64,000 nt of DNA from the NCBI GenBank assembly GCA_021414025.1, contig JAIOPG010000006.1:124001-188000 (forward strand). The letters are read 5' to 3'. Numbering within the stretch: position 1 is the stretch's first letter; the number at the start of each line of letters is the position of its first letter. The position numbers and the translations under genes are program-made. Shown here piece by piece: positions 35,226 through 42,879 of the stretch. Under the pieces are notes generated by a model. It had not been told where the DNA came from. It was given only the letters and a program-made list of their open reading frames with translations, and did not search any database. Origin of the DNA: Planctomycetota bacterium. GTDB taxonomy: Bacteria > Planctomycetota > Phycisphaerae > Phycisphaerales > SM1A02.

Positions 35226-37664
35226 ATGATGCTGTCATTCGCGGTCTTGCTTCTGTCCAGTGTGCTTGCGGGAGGCCCGGAGAAGGGCATCGAGCTGGAG
35301 GCCACGCAGCGGCTCGGCGTGTCCTGGAGCCGCGCCGCGATCCAGATGATTTCCGAGCCCGCCGAGCCCACCCCCGAGAACTTCGTCGGGGCGCTGGAGG
35401 TGGCGCGGGCCACCGCGGCGCTGCTGCCGGATGATCCCGCGGGCTGGCGAGTGGTCCTGGCGATCGCGGCGGCCACCAGCGGCGGCGTTCCCAACGCGAA
35501 AACCGCCGAAACCGAGGCGATCAATCACCTGGCCAAGCTGGACCCGAGCGACATGGTCCTGCGGCTCTACCGGCTGACCGAGGCGGTGGACCGAAACGCC
35601 ACCGCCGACGACCGCATCCTGGCCTATGAGCACCTGCTCAAGCCCGAGGCGGCCGCCAAGATTGCGCCGCAGGTCGCCAGCCGCCTGGCCTACGACTTCT
35701 CGCTGCTGCTGCGCCGACGCGGCGACACCGAGGCCGCGCTGGAGCAGTTGCGGGCTTCGGCGAAGATGGATCCTTCCTATCCGCCGGCGGCCGCGCAGCT
35801 GGCGGCCTACCAGATCGAGTCCGGCGCGCCGCTGGGCACCATCGCCAACGCGCTGGTCGACGCGATCCTGGCCAACCCCACGGAGATCACCCACCTCAGC
35901 GAACTCGGCGCGATCTGCCTGGACGAGGGCCTCTACACGGAGGCGGACTTCCTCTTCAGCGTCGCCTGCCGCGTCGCCGACGTGAATCTGCGCAACATCG
36001 AGCTGGACCAGCTGATCTCGCAGCAAATGCTGGCGCGCTGGGGCATGGGCAACCACAAGCAGGCCTCGGACCTGTTCAACAAGCGCAAGTCGGAGTTGAT
36101 CGGCGTGTTCCGCCGCAAGAACGACGGCCGCAACGCGCAGAATTTCACCGTCGCCATGCCCGAGACGATGAACGCGATCAACGCGGCCATCTGCAAGAGC
36201 GGCTCGCTGCCCGAGTTCGACAAGGCCTTCGCCGAGGCCATCCAGACCGTCGACGACGACATGAAGGCGGCGGGCGAGGATGCCGTCAAGAAGTCGCGCC
36301 TGCTGCTGGACAAGAGCTGGCTGACTCTTGCGGTCGGCCCCGACGCCGATCCGGTGCCGGGTTGGATCGCCCAGGCGGAGTCGCTCAACAAACTCGCGCC
36401 GGAGGCGAAGGCTCGCTTCGACGGATGGATCAAGCTTCGCACCGGCATGACCGACGAGGCGATCGCCATTCTGGAACCGCTGAGCGTGAGCAACCCCGCC
36501 GCCAAGCTGGGCTATGCACTGGCCCTGGCCAAGTCCGGCAAGACCAAGGAAGCCGCCAAGGAGTTCCTCACCCTCAGCCGCGACGAGCGCTCCAACGCCA
36601 TCGGCCTCTACGCCTCCGACCAGCTCTTCGCGCTGGTGAAGACGCGGCCGGGTCCTTCCGCCAAGGCCGCCGAGGTGCAGGCGGCCGTGGCGCGTTTCCC
36701 CAAGGATTTCATCAAATTCGCCAAGGACGAAACTCCCTTCATGAAGGTGAGCGCCGCGTTCCTGGCCACCACCGCGAAGCCCTTCGATCCGCTGCCCTAC
36801 AAGATCGACATCACCAACCAGAGCCCGATGACGCTCTCGATCACGCCGGATGGGCCGATCGATTCGCGTGCCGCGATCATTCTGGAGACCATCGCCATCG
36901 GCAAGCAGCCGCTGTCGCTGCCGCCGCTGGTCTTCCCGATCGACCGCAAGCTCGCGCTTGCCTCCGGTGAGAGCATGTCCTGGGTGGTGGACGTGGCGCG
37001 GACGCCGGCCACGATGGATCTGGTCAACCATCCGCTGGACGGGGCCAATCTGCAGGCGGAGCTCTTCACCAATTTCCGTCTGACCTTGGAGAACGTGCTG
37101 CCGGGATTCCTGGGCCGCTCGACTCCCAAGAGCTCGATCCGCATCACGCCGGTCATCCGCAACGCCACCTGGCGCGAGGAGGCCCTGGGCAGCATCCACA
37201 ATTGCGACAAGGTCGAGGATCTGGTGACGCTGGTGCTCTTCGCGTGGGATCTGGCCAGCCGCAGCGCGGAAAAGGGCGCGGAGGCCGAGGTGAAGGAAGG
37301 GTGGCAGGAGGTCGTCGCCGCGTGGAAGAAACTGCCGGCGGCGGCGCAGGCGTGGACGCTGATGGTGCTGCCGCGCGAACCGCTGGACATGACCGAGCCG
37401 ATCGCCAAGGCCGCCAAGGAGTCGCAGGATTTCCGCGTGCAGATGAGCGCCGTGCTGCGCTGGGTCGACTCGGAGAACGATGCGATCCTGGCCACGGTGG
37501 CCCGCAGCGGCAACGAGCAACTGATCGCCGCCGCCAGCAGCGTGCGAAGCCTGATCGACAGCCGCGTGCGCGAGGCCTCCAAGATCAACCAGTCGCTTGA
37601 GGAGGCCGGCGTGCTGGGCGGCACAAAGAAGAGCGGCGACCAGCCCGTGCCCACGCCGCGTTGA
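35226..37664 (+). CDS. Large exported protein with TPR-like repeats, function unknown
   Basis: An 812-residue protein. A short signal peptide (MMLSFAVLLLSSVLAGG) precedes an all-helical N-terminal two-thirds with several TPR-like units, for instance LLRRRGDTEAALEQLRASAK, MDPSYPPAAAQLAAYQI and the later AKLGYALALAKSGKTKEAAK. A beta-rich segment follows (about residues 520-640, KIDITNQSPMTLSITPDG), then a helical tail ending VPTPR. TPR proteins scaffold complexes; no enzymatic motif is visible. The stop codon directly abuts the stop of the convergent flippase-like gene, making TGATCA. Confidence 0.65.
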   Translation: MMLSFAVLLLSSVLAGGPEKGIELEATQRLGVSWSRAAIQMISEPAEPTPENFVGALEVARATAALLPDDPAGWRVVLAIAAATSGGVPNAKTAETEAINHLAKLDPSDMVLRLYRLTEAVDRNATADDRILAYEHLLKPEAAAKIAPQVASRLAYDFSLLLRRRGDTEAALEQLRASAKMDPSYPPAAAQLAAYQIESGAPLGTIANALVDAILANPTEITHLSELGAICLDEGLYTEADFLFSVACRVADVNLRNIELDQLISQQMLARWGMGNHKQASDLFNKRKSELIGVFRRKNDGRNAQNFTVAMPETMNAINAAICKSGSLPEFDKAFAEAIQTVDDDMKAAGEDAVKKSRLLLDKSWLTLAVGPDADPVPGWIAQAESLNKLAPEAKARFDGWIKLRTGMTDEAIAILEPLSVSNPAAKLGYALALAKSGKTKEAAKEFLTLSRDERSNAIGLYASDQLFALVKTRPGPSAKAAEVQAAVARFPKDFIKFAKDETPFMKVSAAFLATTAKPFDPLPYKIDITNQSPMTLSITPDGPIDSRAAIILETIAIGKQPLSLPPLVFPIDRKLALASGESMSWVVDVARTPATMDLVNHPLDGANLQAELFTNFRLTLENVLPGFLGRSTPKSSIRITPVIRNATWREEALGSIHNCDKVEDLVTLVLFAWDLASRSAEKGAEAEVKEGWQEVVAAWKKLPAAAQAWTLMVLPREPLDMTEPIAKAAKESQDFRVQMSAVLRWVDSENDAILATVARSGNEQLIAAASSVRSLIDSRVREASKINQSLEEAGVLGGTKKSGDQPVPTPR

Positions 37665-38585
37665 TCAGCCGTCGGCGATGACTTCGGCGTCGGCGACGCT
37701 GCGCGTGGAGCGGCGGACGCGAAGGCGCTTCTGCAGGAGCGGCCATGAGGCCAGTCCGGCGGGGATGAAGAAAATGATTTCGGCGGCGCGGCCCAGCAAT
37801 TCGGCGGCCAGCGCGTCGGCCAGCGGCACGCCGGCGACCAGCGGGGCCAGGAATCCCACGCACCACTCGCGGATGCCGATGCCGTTGCCGATGAAGGGCA
37901 CGATGTTGGCGGCATTGGCGGCGCAGGCCAGGGCCAGGGCTGCGTCGAACTCGATCGGCTGGCCGACCACCCTGAAGCAGATGGAGATGCGCAGTGCCCA
38001 GACGCAGGTCTCGATGACGCGGATGTAGAAGGCAGTGGCGAAGTGCCGCGCGGTGCCGCCGCGCAGAAATGGAAGAAGCAGAAGCGGCGAGAGCACGGCG
38101 GCGCTCCAGGAGAGGTGCAGAGCATGCGTCAGAGCGAGCCCGACGCCGATCCACAGCGCGGCGATGCCGGTGAGCACGGTGGATTGAACGGCCACCAATA
38201 CGCCGATGGGCACCGGCACGCCATGCACCTGATGGTGGTAGGCGATCCGGCCGACCAGTCCCGGCTGCAGCGGCACGAAGTTGCCCAGGGTGCTGGCCGA
38301 AACCAGCGCCATCATCTCGCGGAACTCCACGCGGATCGCGGGCAGCGTGCGGTTGACCAGGATCTGCATCGAGAGCGACGTGCAGAGCAGAATGAGGGCG
38401 ATCGCTGCGAGCAGGGCCGCCAGCAACAGCGGCGAGGCGCTGGAGAGGTGCTGCCAGACCTGGCTGCCCAGCGAGCCGCTTCGCACGATGGTCCAGATGG
38501 CGGCGGCGACCAGGAGCAATCCGATCACCAGACCGATGCGCTTGGCCTTGCGGCGCTGACTTGATTGCTCGAGCAGGTCGATCAT
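37665..38585 (-). CDS. Flippase-like integral membrane protein (lysylphosphatidylglycerol synthase TM-region family)
   Basis: A 306-residue protein with about eight membrane helices. Family-like blocks are STLGNFVPLQPGLVGRIAYHH (the conserved motif after helix 4), FHLSWSAAVL-like spans and NAANIVPFIGNGIGIREW. This matches UPF0104/AglD-type proteins, which share the membrane region of MprF and are thought to flip lipid-linked substrates. The start ATG 38585 overlaps the pyrE stop (ATGA), so it is coupled to pyrE, a pairing with no obvious functional link. The C-terminus is basic. Confidence 0.75.
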   Translation of the reverse strand: MIDLLEQSSQRRKAKRIGLVIGLLLVAAAIWTIVRSGSLGSQVWQHLSSASPLLLAALLAAIALILLCTSLSMQILVNRTLPAIRVEFREMMALVSASTLGNFVPLQPGLVGRIAYHHQVHGVPVPIGVLVAVQSTVLTGIAALWIGVGLALTHALHLSWSAAVLSPLLLLPFLRGGTARHFATAFYIRVIETCVWALRISICFRVVGQPIEFDAALALACAANAANIVPFIGNGIGIREWCVGFLAPLVAGVPLADALAAELLGRAAEIIFFIPAGLASWPLLQKRLRVRRSTRSVADAEVIADG

Positions 38586-39127
38586 TGCGCCGCGGCGGTG
38601 GCGTCGGGAACGATGCCCAGGTCGCGCACCGTGAAGAGCGAGTCGAACTTGATTCCCGCGGCCTCGACGTGCTCGCGGGCGCCCTCCATGCGGTCGATCA
38701 CGCACACGATGGAAGAGATTTCGGCGCCGCCCTCGCGCAGCACCTTGGCGGCCTCCAGCGCCTGGCCGCCGGTGGTGGCGACATCTTCGACGATCATCAC
38801 GTGGTCGCCGCGCTCCAGCTTGCCCTCGAGCTGCTTGGCGGTGCCGTAGTCCTTCTTCTGGTTGCGCACGAAGACGCAGGGCAGGCCGCTGGAAATGCTG
38901 GCCGCCGAGACCAGCGGAATGCCGCCGAGCTCGGCGCCGGCCAGACGCGTGGTGCCCATGGGAACGCGGGAGGCGAACATCGCCCCGAGCTCGCGCAGAA
39001 TTTCCGGCCGCGTGCTGAAAAGGTACTTGTCCAGGTAGTAGTGGCTGATCTTGCCACTGCGGAGCGTGAAAGTTCCGCGCAGCATGGCGACCTTGGCGAT
39101 TTCAGCGGCGAGCGTGGTGCGGTCCAT
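38582..39127 (-). CDS. pyrE: Orotate phosphoribosyltransferase
   Basis: A 181-residue cytosolic type I phosphoribosyltransferase that makes OMP from orotate and PRPP in pyrimidine synthesis. It has FTLRSGKISHYYLDKY at the N-terminus, the loop VRNQKKDYGTAKQLEG, and the PRPP-binding VMIVEDVATTGGQALEA. ATG 39127 is chosen because TATTCT ends exactly 6 bases upstream, and the in-frame start 27 bases before it lies in the promoter. It is divergent from the GH57 gene by 58 bases and heads a two-gene unit with the flippase-like gene. Confidence 0.94.
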   Translation of the reverse strand: MDRTTLAAEIAKVAMLRGTFTLRSGKISHYYLDKYLFSTRPEILRELGAMFASRVPMGTTRLAGAELGGIPLVSAASISSGLPCVFVRNQKKDYGTAKQLEGKLERGDHVMIVEDVATTGGQALEAAKVLREGGAEISSIVCVIDRMEGAREHVEAAGIKFDSLFTVRDLGIVPDATAAAQ

Positions 39128-39133
39128 CGACAC

Positions 39134-39139
39134 AGAATA
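39134..39139 (-). promoter_or_regulatory. Predicted -10 box of pyrE (TATTCT, 6 bases before ATG)
   Basis: TATTCT on the minus strand ends exactly 6 bases before ATG 39127; the 58-base divergent gap also has TACACT (39171-39176) for the GH57 gene, 9 bases before its GTG. Confidence 0.5.
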
Positions 39140-39185
39140 GAGCCTTGAAGCCATGCGGTGAAAAGACCACTACACTCTCAGCCCC

Positions 39186-40397
39186 GTGGCCAGCGTCGTC
39201 CTTTATTTTCAGGTGCATCAGCCCTTTCGGCTGCGACGCTACTCGGTTTTTGACACCGACCCGTTCTATTTCGACGCCGAGGCCAACGGCACGATTCTGC
39301 AGAAGGTGGCCAACAAGTGCTACCGACCGACCACCGAGAAGATCCTCGACCTGGTGAAGCGGCATGACAACCGTTTCCGGGTGAGTTATTCCATCAGCGG
39401 CGTGGCGCTGCAGCAGTTCGAGCAATGGGCGCCGGACCTCATCGACCTTTTCAAGCGGCTTGCCGACACCGGCGCCTGCGAGTTCCTGGCCGAGACCAGC
39501 CATCATTCGCTCAGCTTCCTCTTCAGCCGCAAGGAGTTCGAGGAGCAGGTCGCCATCCAGGAGGCCATGATCGAGCGGCTCTTCGGGCAGAAGCCCAAGG
39601 TCTTTCGCAACACCGAGCTGATCTATTCCAACGAGGTCGGCGGACACATCGCGTGGATGGGTCGGCACAAGGCGGTGGTCTGCGAGGGAGTCGACCGGCT
39701 GCTGGGCTTCCGCAATCCCAACTATCTCTACACGGTGCCGACGCATGGCATGCCCAAGGGGCGGCCGCCGATGCCGCTGCTGCTGAAGAACTACCGGCTG
39801 AGCGACGACATCGCGTTCCGTTTCAGCAACCGCGACTGGAAGGATTGGCCGCTTTCAGCGGAGAAGTTCGCGGGCTGGGTGAACCAGATCAACGGCGACG
39901 GCCACCTCTGCAATCTCTTCATGGACTACGAGACCTTCGGCGAGCATCAGTGGGCGGAGACGGGCATCTTCGACTTCCTCGACGCGCTGCCGGAAAAGAT
40001 CTTCGATGTCAATCCGGGGCAGAACGAATTCCTCACGCCGTCGCAGGCCATCGAGAAGTACCGGCCGGTGGGGGAGTACGACGTGCCCAAGCCGATCTCA
40101 TGGGCGGACATGGAGCGCGATCTGTCGGCGTGGCTTGGCAATCCGCTGCAGGACAATGCGGTCGAGGAGCTCTACCGCATCGAGCCCGCGGTGCGCGAGA
40201 AGCATCAGAAGGGCGACCAATACATTCTGGAGGATTGGCGCAAGCTGACCACCAGCGACCATCTGTATTACATGTGCACCAAGTACTGGTCCGACGGCGA
40301 TGTGCACAAGTATTTCTCGCCCTACGACAGTCCGTACGACGCCTACATCAACTTCATGAATGTGCTGGACAACCTGCGCACTCGCGCGGGGGCGTGA
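39186..40397 (+). CDS. Glycoside hydrolase family 57 alpha-amylase-type enzyme
   Basis: A 403-residue cytosolic GH57 protein, no signal peptide. GH57 enzymes cleave or rearrange alpha-1,4-glucans such as glycogen with a retaining Glu/Asp pair. Conserved blocks are the N-terminal YFQVHQP, then FLAETSHHSLS, FRNTELIY (Glu144, likely nucleophile) and FMDYETFGEHQW (Asp247, likely acid). The length matches the short amylase-type members rather than branching enzymes. Start GTG 39186 has TACACT 9 bases upstream and no Shine-Dalgarno site. It is divergent from pyrE and converges on the UDP-glucuronate epimerase gene. It probably acts in glycogen turnover. Confidence 0.88.
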   Translation: MASVVLYFQVHQPFRLRRYSVFDTDPFYFDAEANGTILQKVANKCYRPTTEKILDLVKRHDNRFRVSYSISGVALQQFEQWAPDLIDLFKRLADTGACEFLAETSHHSLSFLFSRKEFEEQVAIQEAMIERLFGQKPKVFRNTELIYSNEVGGHIAWMGRHKAVVCEGVDRLLGFRNPNYLYTVPTHGMPKGRPPMPLLLKNYRLSDDIAFRFSNRDWKDWPLSAEKFAGWVNQINGDGHLCNLFMDYETFGEHQWAETGIFDFLDALPEKIFDVNPGQNEFLTPSQAIEKYRPVGEYDVPKPISWADMERDLSAWLGNPLQDNAVEELYRIEPAVREKHQKGDQYILEDWRKLTTSDHLYYMCTKYWSDGDVHKYFSPYDSPYDAYINFMNVLDNLRTRAGA

Positions 40398-40451
40398 GGG
40401 GCGGGGCGGCTCTTCGTGCTGCCGTGTGCTTGCGCGCCCACTTGCATGTTG

Positions 40452-40465
40452 GTGCATGCATGCAC
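40452..40465. terminator. 14-bp palindrome between convergent genes
   Basis: GTGCATGCATGCAC is a perfect palindrome, flanked more widely by TTGCA (40443-40447) and TGCAA (40470-40474) arms. It lies in the 78-base gap between the GH57 stop and the epimerase stop. No T-tract follows closely, so it may be a terminator for both directions or a protein site. Confidence 0.4.
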
Positions 40466-40475
40466 GTGTGCAAAA

Positions 40476-41483
40476 CTAAACTTTGTAATAGTCGCGGTAC
40501 CACTCCACGAACTTGGCCACGCCGGTCTCGATCGGCGTCGAGGGCTGGTAGTTCATGTCGCGAGCCAGGTCGGTGGTGTCGGCGCAGGCGTCGGGCACAT
40601 CGCCAAGCTGAAGCGGCAGCATTTCCATGATCGCCTTGCGGCCTAGGCAGTGCTCCAGCACCTCGATGTAGCGCAGAAGCTGCACGGGTTTGGAGCAGCC
40701 GATGTTGTAGAGGCGCCACGGCGCGCTGCTGCTGGCGGGGTCGGAATTGGCGGGGTCGAACTTGGGGTTCGGCGTGGCGATGCGATCGGCGGCGGCAATG
40801 ACTCCGCGGGCGATGTCATCCACATAGGTGAAGTCGCGTGTGTGCTTGCCGTGGTTGAAAACGCGAATCGGCTGGCCGGCCAGGATGGACTTGGTGAACA
40901 TGAAGAGGGCCATGTCGGGGCGGCCCCACGGACCATAGACGGAGAAGAAGCGAAGGCCGGTGGTGGGAAGGCGGAAGATGTGGCTGTAGGAGTGGGCCAT
41001 GAGCTCGTTGGCCCGCTTGGTCGCCGCGTAGAAAGTCATCGGATGGTCGGCGGTGTGGTGCGGCGAAAAAGGCTGCGTGGTGTTGAATCCGTAGACGGAG
41101 CTGGTGCTGGCGTAGACCATGTGCGGCACTTCGCTGTGACGGCAGCCCTCGAGGATGTTGGTCATGCCGACCAGGTTGCTCTGCGCGTAGACCAGAGGGT
41201 GCTCCATGGAGTGACGCACACCGGCCTGGGCGGCGAGGTGAATGACGCGGTCGAACTTGTAGGAAGCGAAGAGTTTCTTGACGCCGATGGTGTCGCACAA
41301 TTCCAGATGCGAGAACGAGAAGCCCTTGCGCGACTCCAGGCGGGCGAGGCGGGCCCGCTTGAGTGCGGGGTCGTAGTAGTCGTTCATGTTGTCGAAGGCG
41401 ACCACCTGGTCGCCGCGGTCAAGCAGCTGATGCGCCGTGAACGAGCCGATGAATCCAGCGGCGCCGGTGACCAGAACGAGCAT
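40476..41483 (-). CDS. UDP-glucuronate 4-epimerase-like NAD-dependent epimerase
   Basis: A 335-residue extended SDR. The NAD site is [11 protein letters not shown] and the catalytic region is ASTSSVYG followed by [10 protein letters not shown] (YxxxK). The blocks [52 protein letters not shown] and RDFTYVDDI closely match UDP-glucuronate 4-epimerases (LpsL/CapI/Gae type), which make UDP-galacturonate for capsule or LPS. The start ATG 41483 has TAGAAT ending exactly 6 bases upstream. It lies at the edge of the polysaccharide locus and probably supplies a uronic acid for it. Confidence 0.88.
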   Translation of the reverse strand: MLVLVTGAAGFIGSFTAHQLLDRGDQVVAFDNMNDYYDPALKRARLARLESRKGFSFSHLELCDTIGVKKLFASYKFDRVIHLAAQAGVRHSMEHPLVYAQSNLVGMTNILEGCRHSEVPHMVYASTSSVYGFNTTQPFSPHHTADHPMTFYAATKRANELMAHSYSHIFRLPTTGLRFFSVYGPWGRPDMALFMFTKSILAGQPIRVFNHGKHTRDFTYVDDIARGVIAAADRIATPNPKFDPANSDPASSSAPWRLYNIGCSKPVQLLRYIEVLEHCLGRKAIMEMLPLQLGDVPDACADTTDLARDMNYQPSTPIETGVAKFVEWYRDYYKV

Positions 41484-41489
41484 GGGAGG

Positions 41490-41495
41490 ATTCTA
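41490..41495 (-). promoter_or_regulatory. Predicted -10 box of the epimerase gene (TAGAAT, 6 bases before ATG)
   Basis: TAGAAT on the minus strand ends exactly 6 bases before ATG 41483. Confidence 0.45.
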
Positions 41496-41551
41496 TGGGG
41501 CGTGTCGGTATCGTAGGTGAGCAACGATTGTCCTAACACAAAGGAAAGACC

Positions 41552-41743
41552 ATGGGACTATTTTGGGACCTCATCCAGCAGAGTCAGATTTCGGCGCAGC
41601 ATTCAAGGGCCACAACGATTGAGAGTCGAGTGGCGCAGCTTGAAGAGGACTTGAATCACGCCAAACAAACCATCCATGATCTCCTGAAAATCCTGGAGAA
41701 GCATTTCGGCGAAGACCTCGACAAGGATGGAAAGGTCGGCTAG
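41552..41743 (+). CDS. Small coiled-coil protein with EF-hand-like C-terminal loop
   Basis: A 63-residue protein that I cannot name. It has one of the best ribosome-binding sites in the window (AAGGAA, 41541-41546, five bases before ATG), which supports it as real. Residues about 20-50 form a charged heptad-like helix (RVAQLEEDLNHAKQTIHDLL). The C-terminus DLDKDGKVG resembles a calcium-binding DxDxDG loop, but it is at the very end with no exit helix, so binding is doubtful. It is divergent from the epimerase gene (68 bases) and converges on the GT4 gene (11 bases between stops). Confidence 0.7.
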   Translation: MGLFWDLIQQSQISAQHSRATTIESRVAQLEEDLNHAKQTIHDLLKILEKHFGEDLDKDGKVG

Positions 41744-41754
41744 GGATGCGCGAT

Positions 41755-42879
41755 TCAGGCGAGTCCGATTGCGTTCAGAATCGCGGTGTTGACGATTGCT
41801 GCGTCGTAGCGCACTTCTGCGACCTTGCGGCTCGCCGCGCCCATCGCAGCGGTTCGAGCGTGATCGTGGGCGAGTTGAAGCATGGCCTCCGCCAGCCGCT
41901 CGGCTGATTGAACTGGAACCAGTAGTCCGTTGACTCCGACCTGGATCGGATCGCGGCAGCCAATTGCGTCCGTTGAAATGATTGCGCGACCGGTTGCCAT
42001 GGCCTCAAGCACGACCTTGCTTGTGCCCTCGCGGTAGGAGGGCAGCACGAACACGCTGCATGCGGCGAGGTGCGGGCGGATGTCCTCCACCTCGTCGAGG
42101 GCTTCGAAGCAACCCTCGCTTGCCCACTTCACGATTTGATCGCGGCTGAAGCTCGTCGGATTGTCATCCCGCGCGCAGAGCAGCGTGCAGCGTATCGACG
42201 GATCCTTCGTGCGGACTATCTTGCACGCATGGGCGAACTCCGCGACGCCCTTGTCCTTGAGCGGACGGCTGACCATTAAGAAGTGAGTCTGCGAGGGCAC
42301 GGGTTGAGCCGCGAAGTGCGTCAGATCGACACCCGAACCTGGAATCATGAGAATGCGATCATTCGCAACATGCTCGAGCACGCCCATCGACGCAAGCTCA
42401 TCGCGGTCCTGCTGATTCTGGAAGAAAACCGCATTGCATGCCGCGAGTGAGCGCCGATAGAGCCGGGTCGAGAAGAACTGCACGAGTCGCCGGATCGGCG
42501 AGCCCCCCATGAATGCGTAGCCGAGTCCGGTGACAATCGCCGCGACATGCTTCACGCCCGCCCGCCGCGCCGCGATCGGTCCATAAGCGATGCACTTGGG
42601 GTTGTACGCGAGGAGTGCGTCCACTTGTTGCTCCCGCAAGACTGCTTCGACAGCGTTTTGAAATCGCATATCAGACCACGGAGAAATCTTTCCGCCTTGC
42701 AGCGGCGTGTCGAAGTGCTCCACGCCCGCTTCCTTGAGTCGCTGCTTCGCACGCGCGGTGCCCGGCGCCGTGAGCGCGATCACGCGGCAACCCTTGCACT
42801 GCGCCGCCCTGATCAAGCTGCCGCGAAAGGCCAGCACATGGTTGGCGTTCTTGCCCAGGATTGCGAGAGTCTTCGTCAT
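41755..42879 (-). CDS. Glycosyltransferase family 4 protein
   Basis: A 374-residue GT-B fold glycosyltransferase. The N-terminal domain begins TKTLAILGKNANHVLAFRGSL, like WcaL/WbpX-type enzymes that build O-unit repeat backbones. The C-terminal GT4 domain has FLMVSRPLKDKGVAEFAHAC (donor-site start), the E-x7-E region PSYREGTSKVVLEAMATGRAIIST, and the C-terminal PVQSAERLAEAML. It transfers a sugar from an NDP-donor to a growing lipid-linked chain on the cytosolic face. The start ATG 42879 overlaps the asnB stop (ATGA), so it is coupled to the amidotransferase. Confidence 0.87.
   Translation of the reverse strand: MTKTLAILGKNANHVLAFRGSLIRAAQCKGCRVIALTAPGTARAKQRLKEAGVEHFDTPLQGGKISPWSDMRFQNAVEAVLREQQVDALLAYNPKCIAYGPIAARRAGVKHVAAIVTGLGYAFMGGSPIRRLVQFFSTRLYRRSLAACNAVFFQNQQDRDELASMGVLEHVANDRILMIPGSGVDLTHFAAQPVPSQTHFLMVSRPLKDKGVAEFAHACKIVRTKDPSIRCTLLCARDDNPTSFSRDQIVKWASEGCFEALDEVEDIRPHLAACSVFVLPSYREGTSKVVLEAMATGRAIISTDAIGCRDPIQVGVNGLLVPVQSAERLAEAMLQLAHDHARTAAMGAASRKVAEVRYDAAIVNTAILNAIGLA

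Noticed and set aside
35235-37520. Open frame of 761 codons opposite the TPR protein
   Set aside because: Shadow; the plus-strand frame has a signal peptide, helical repeats and a well-placed -10 box.
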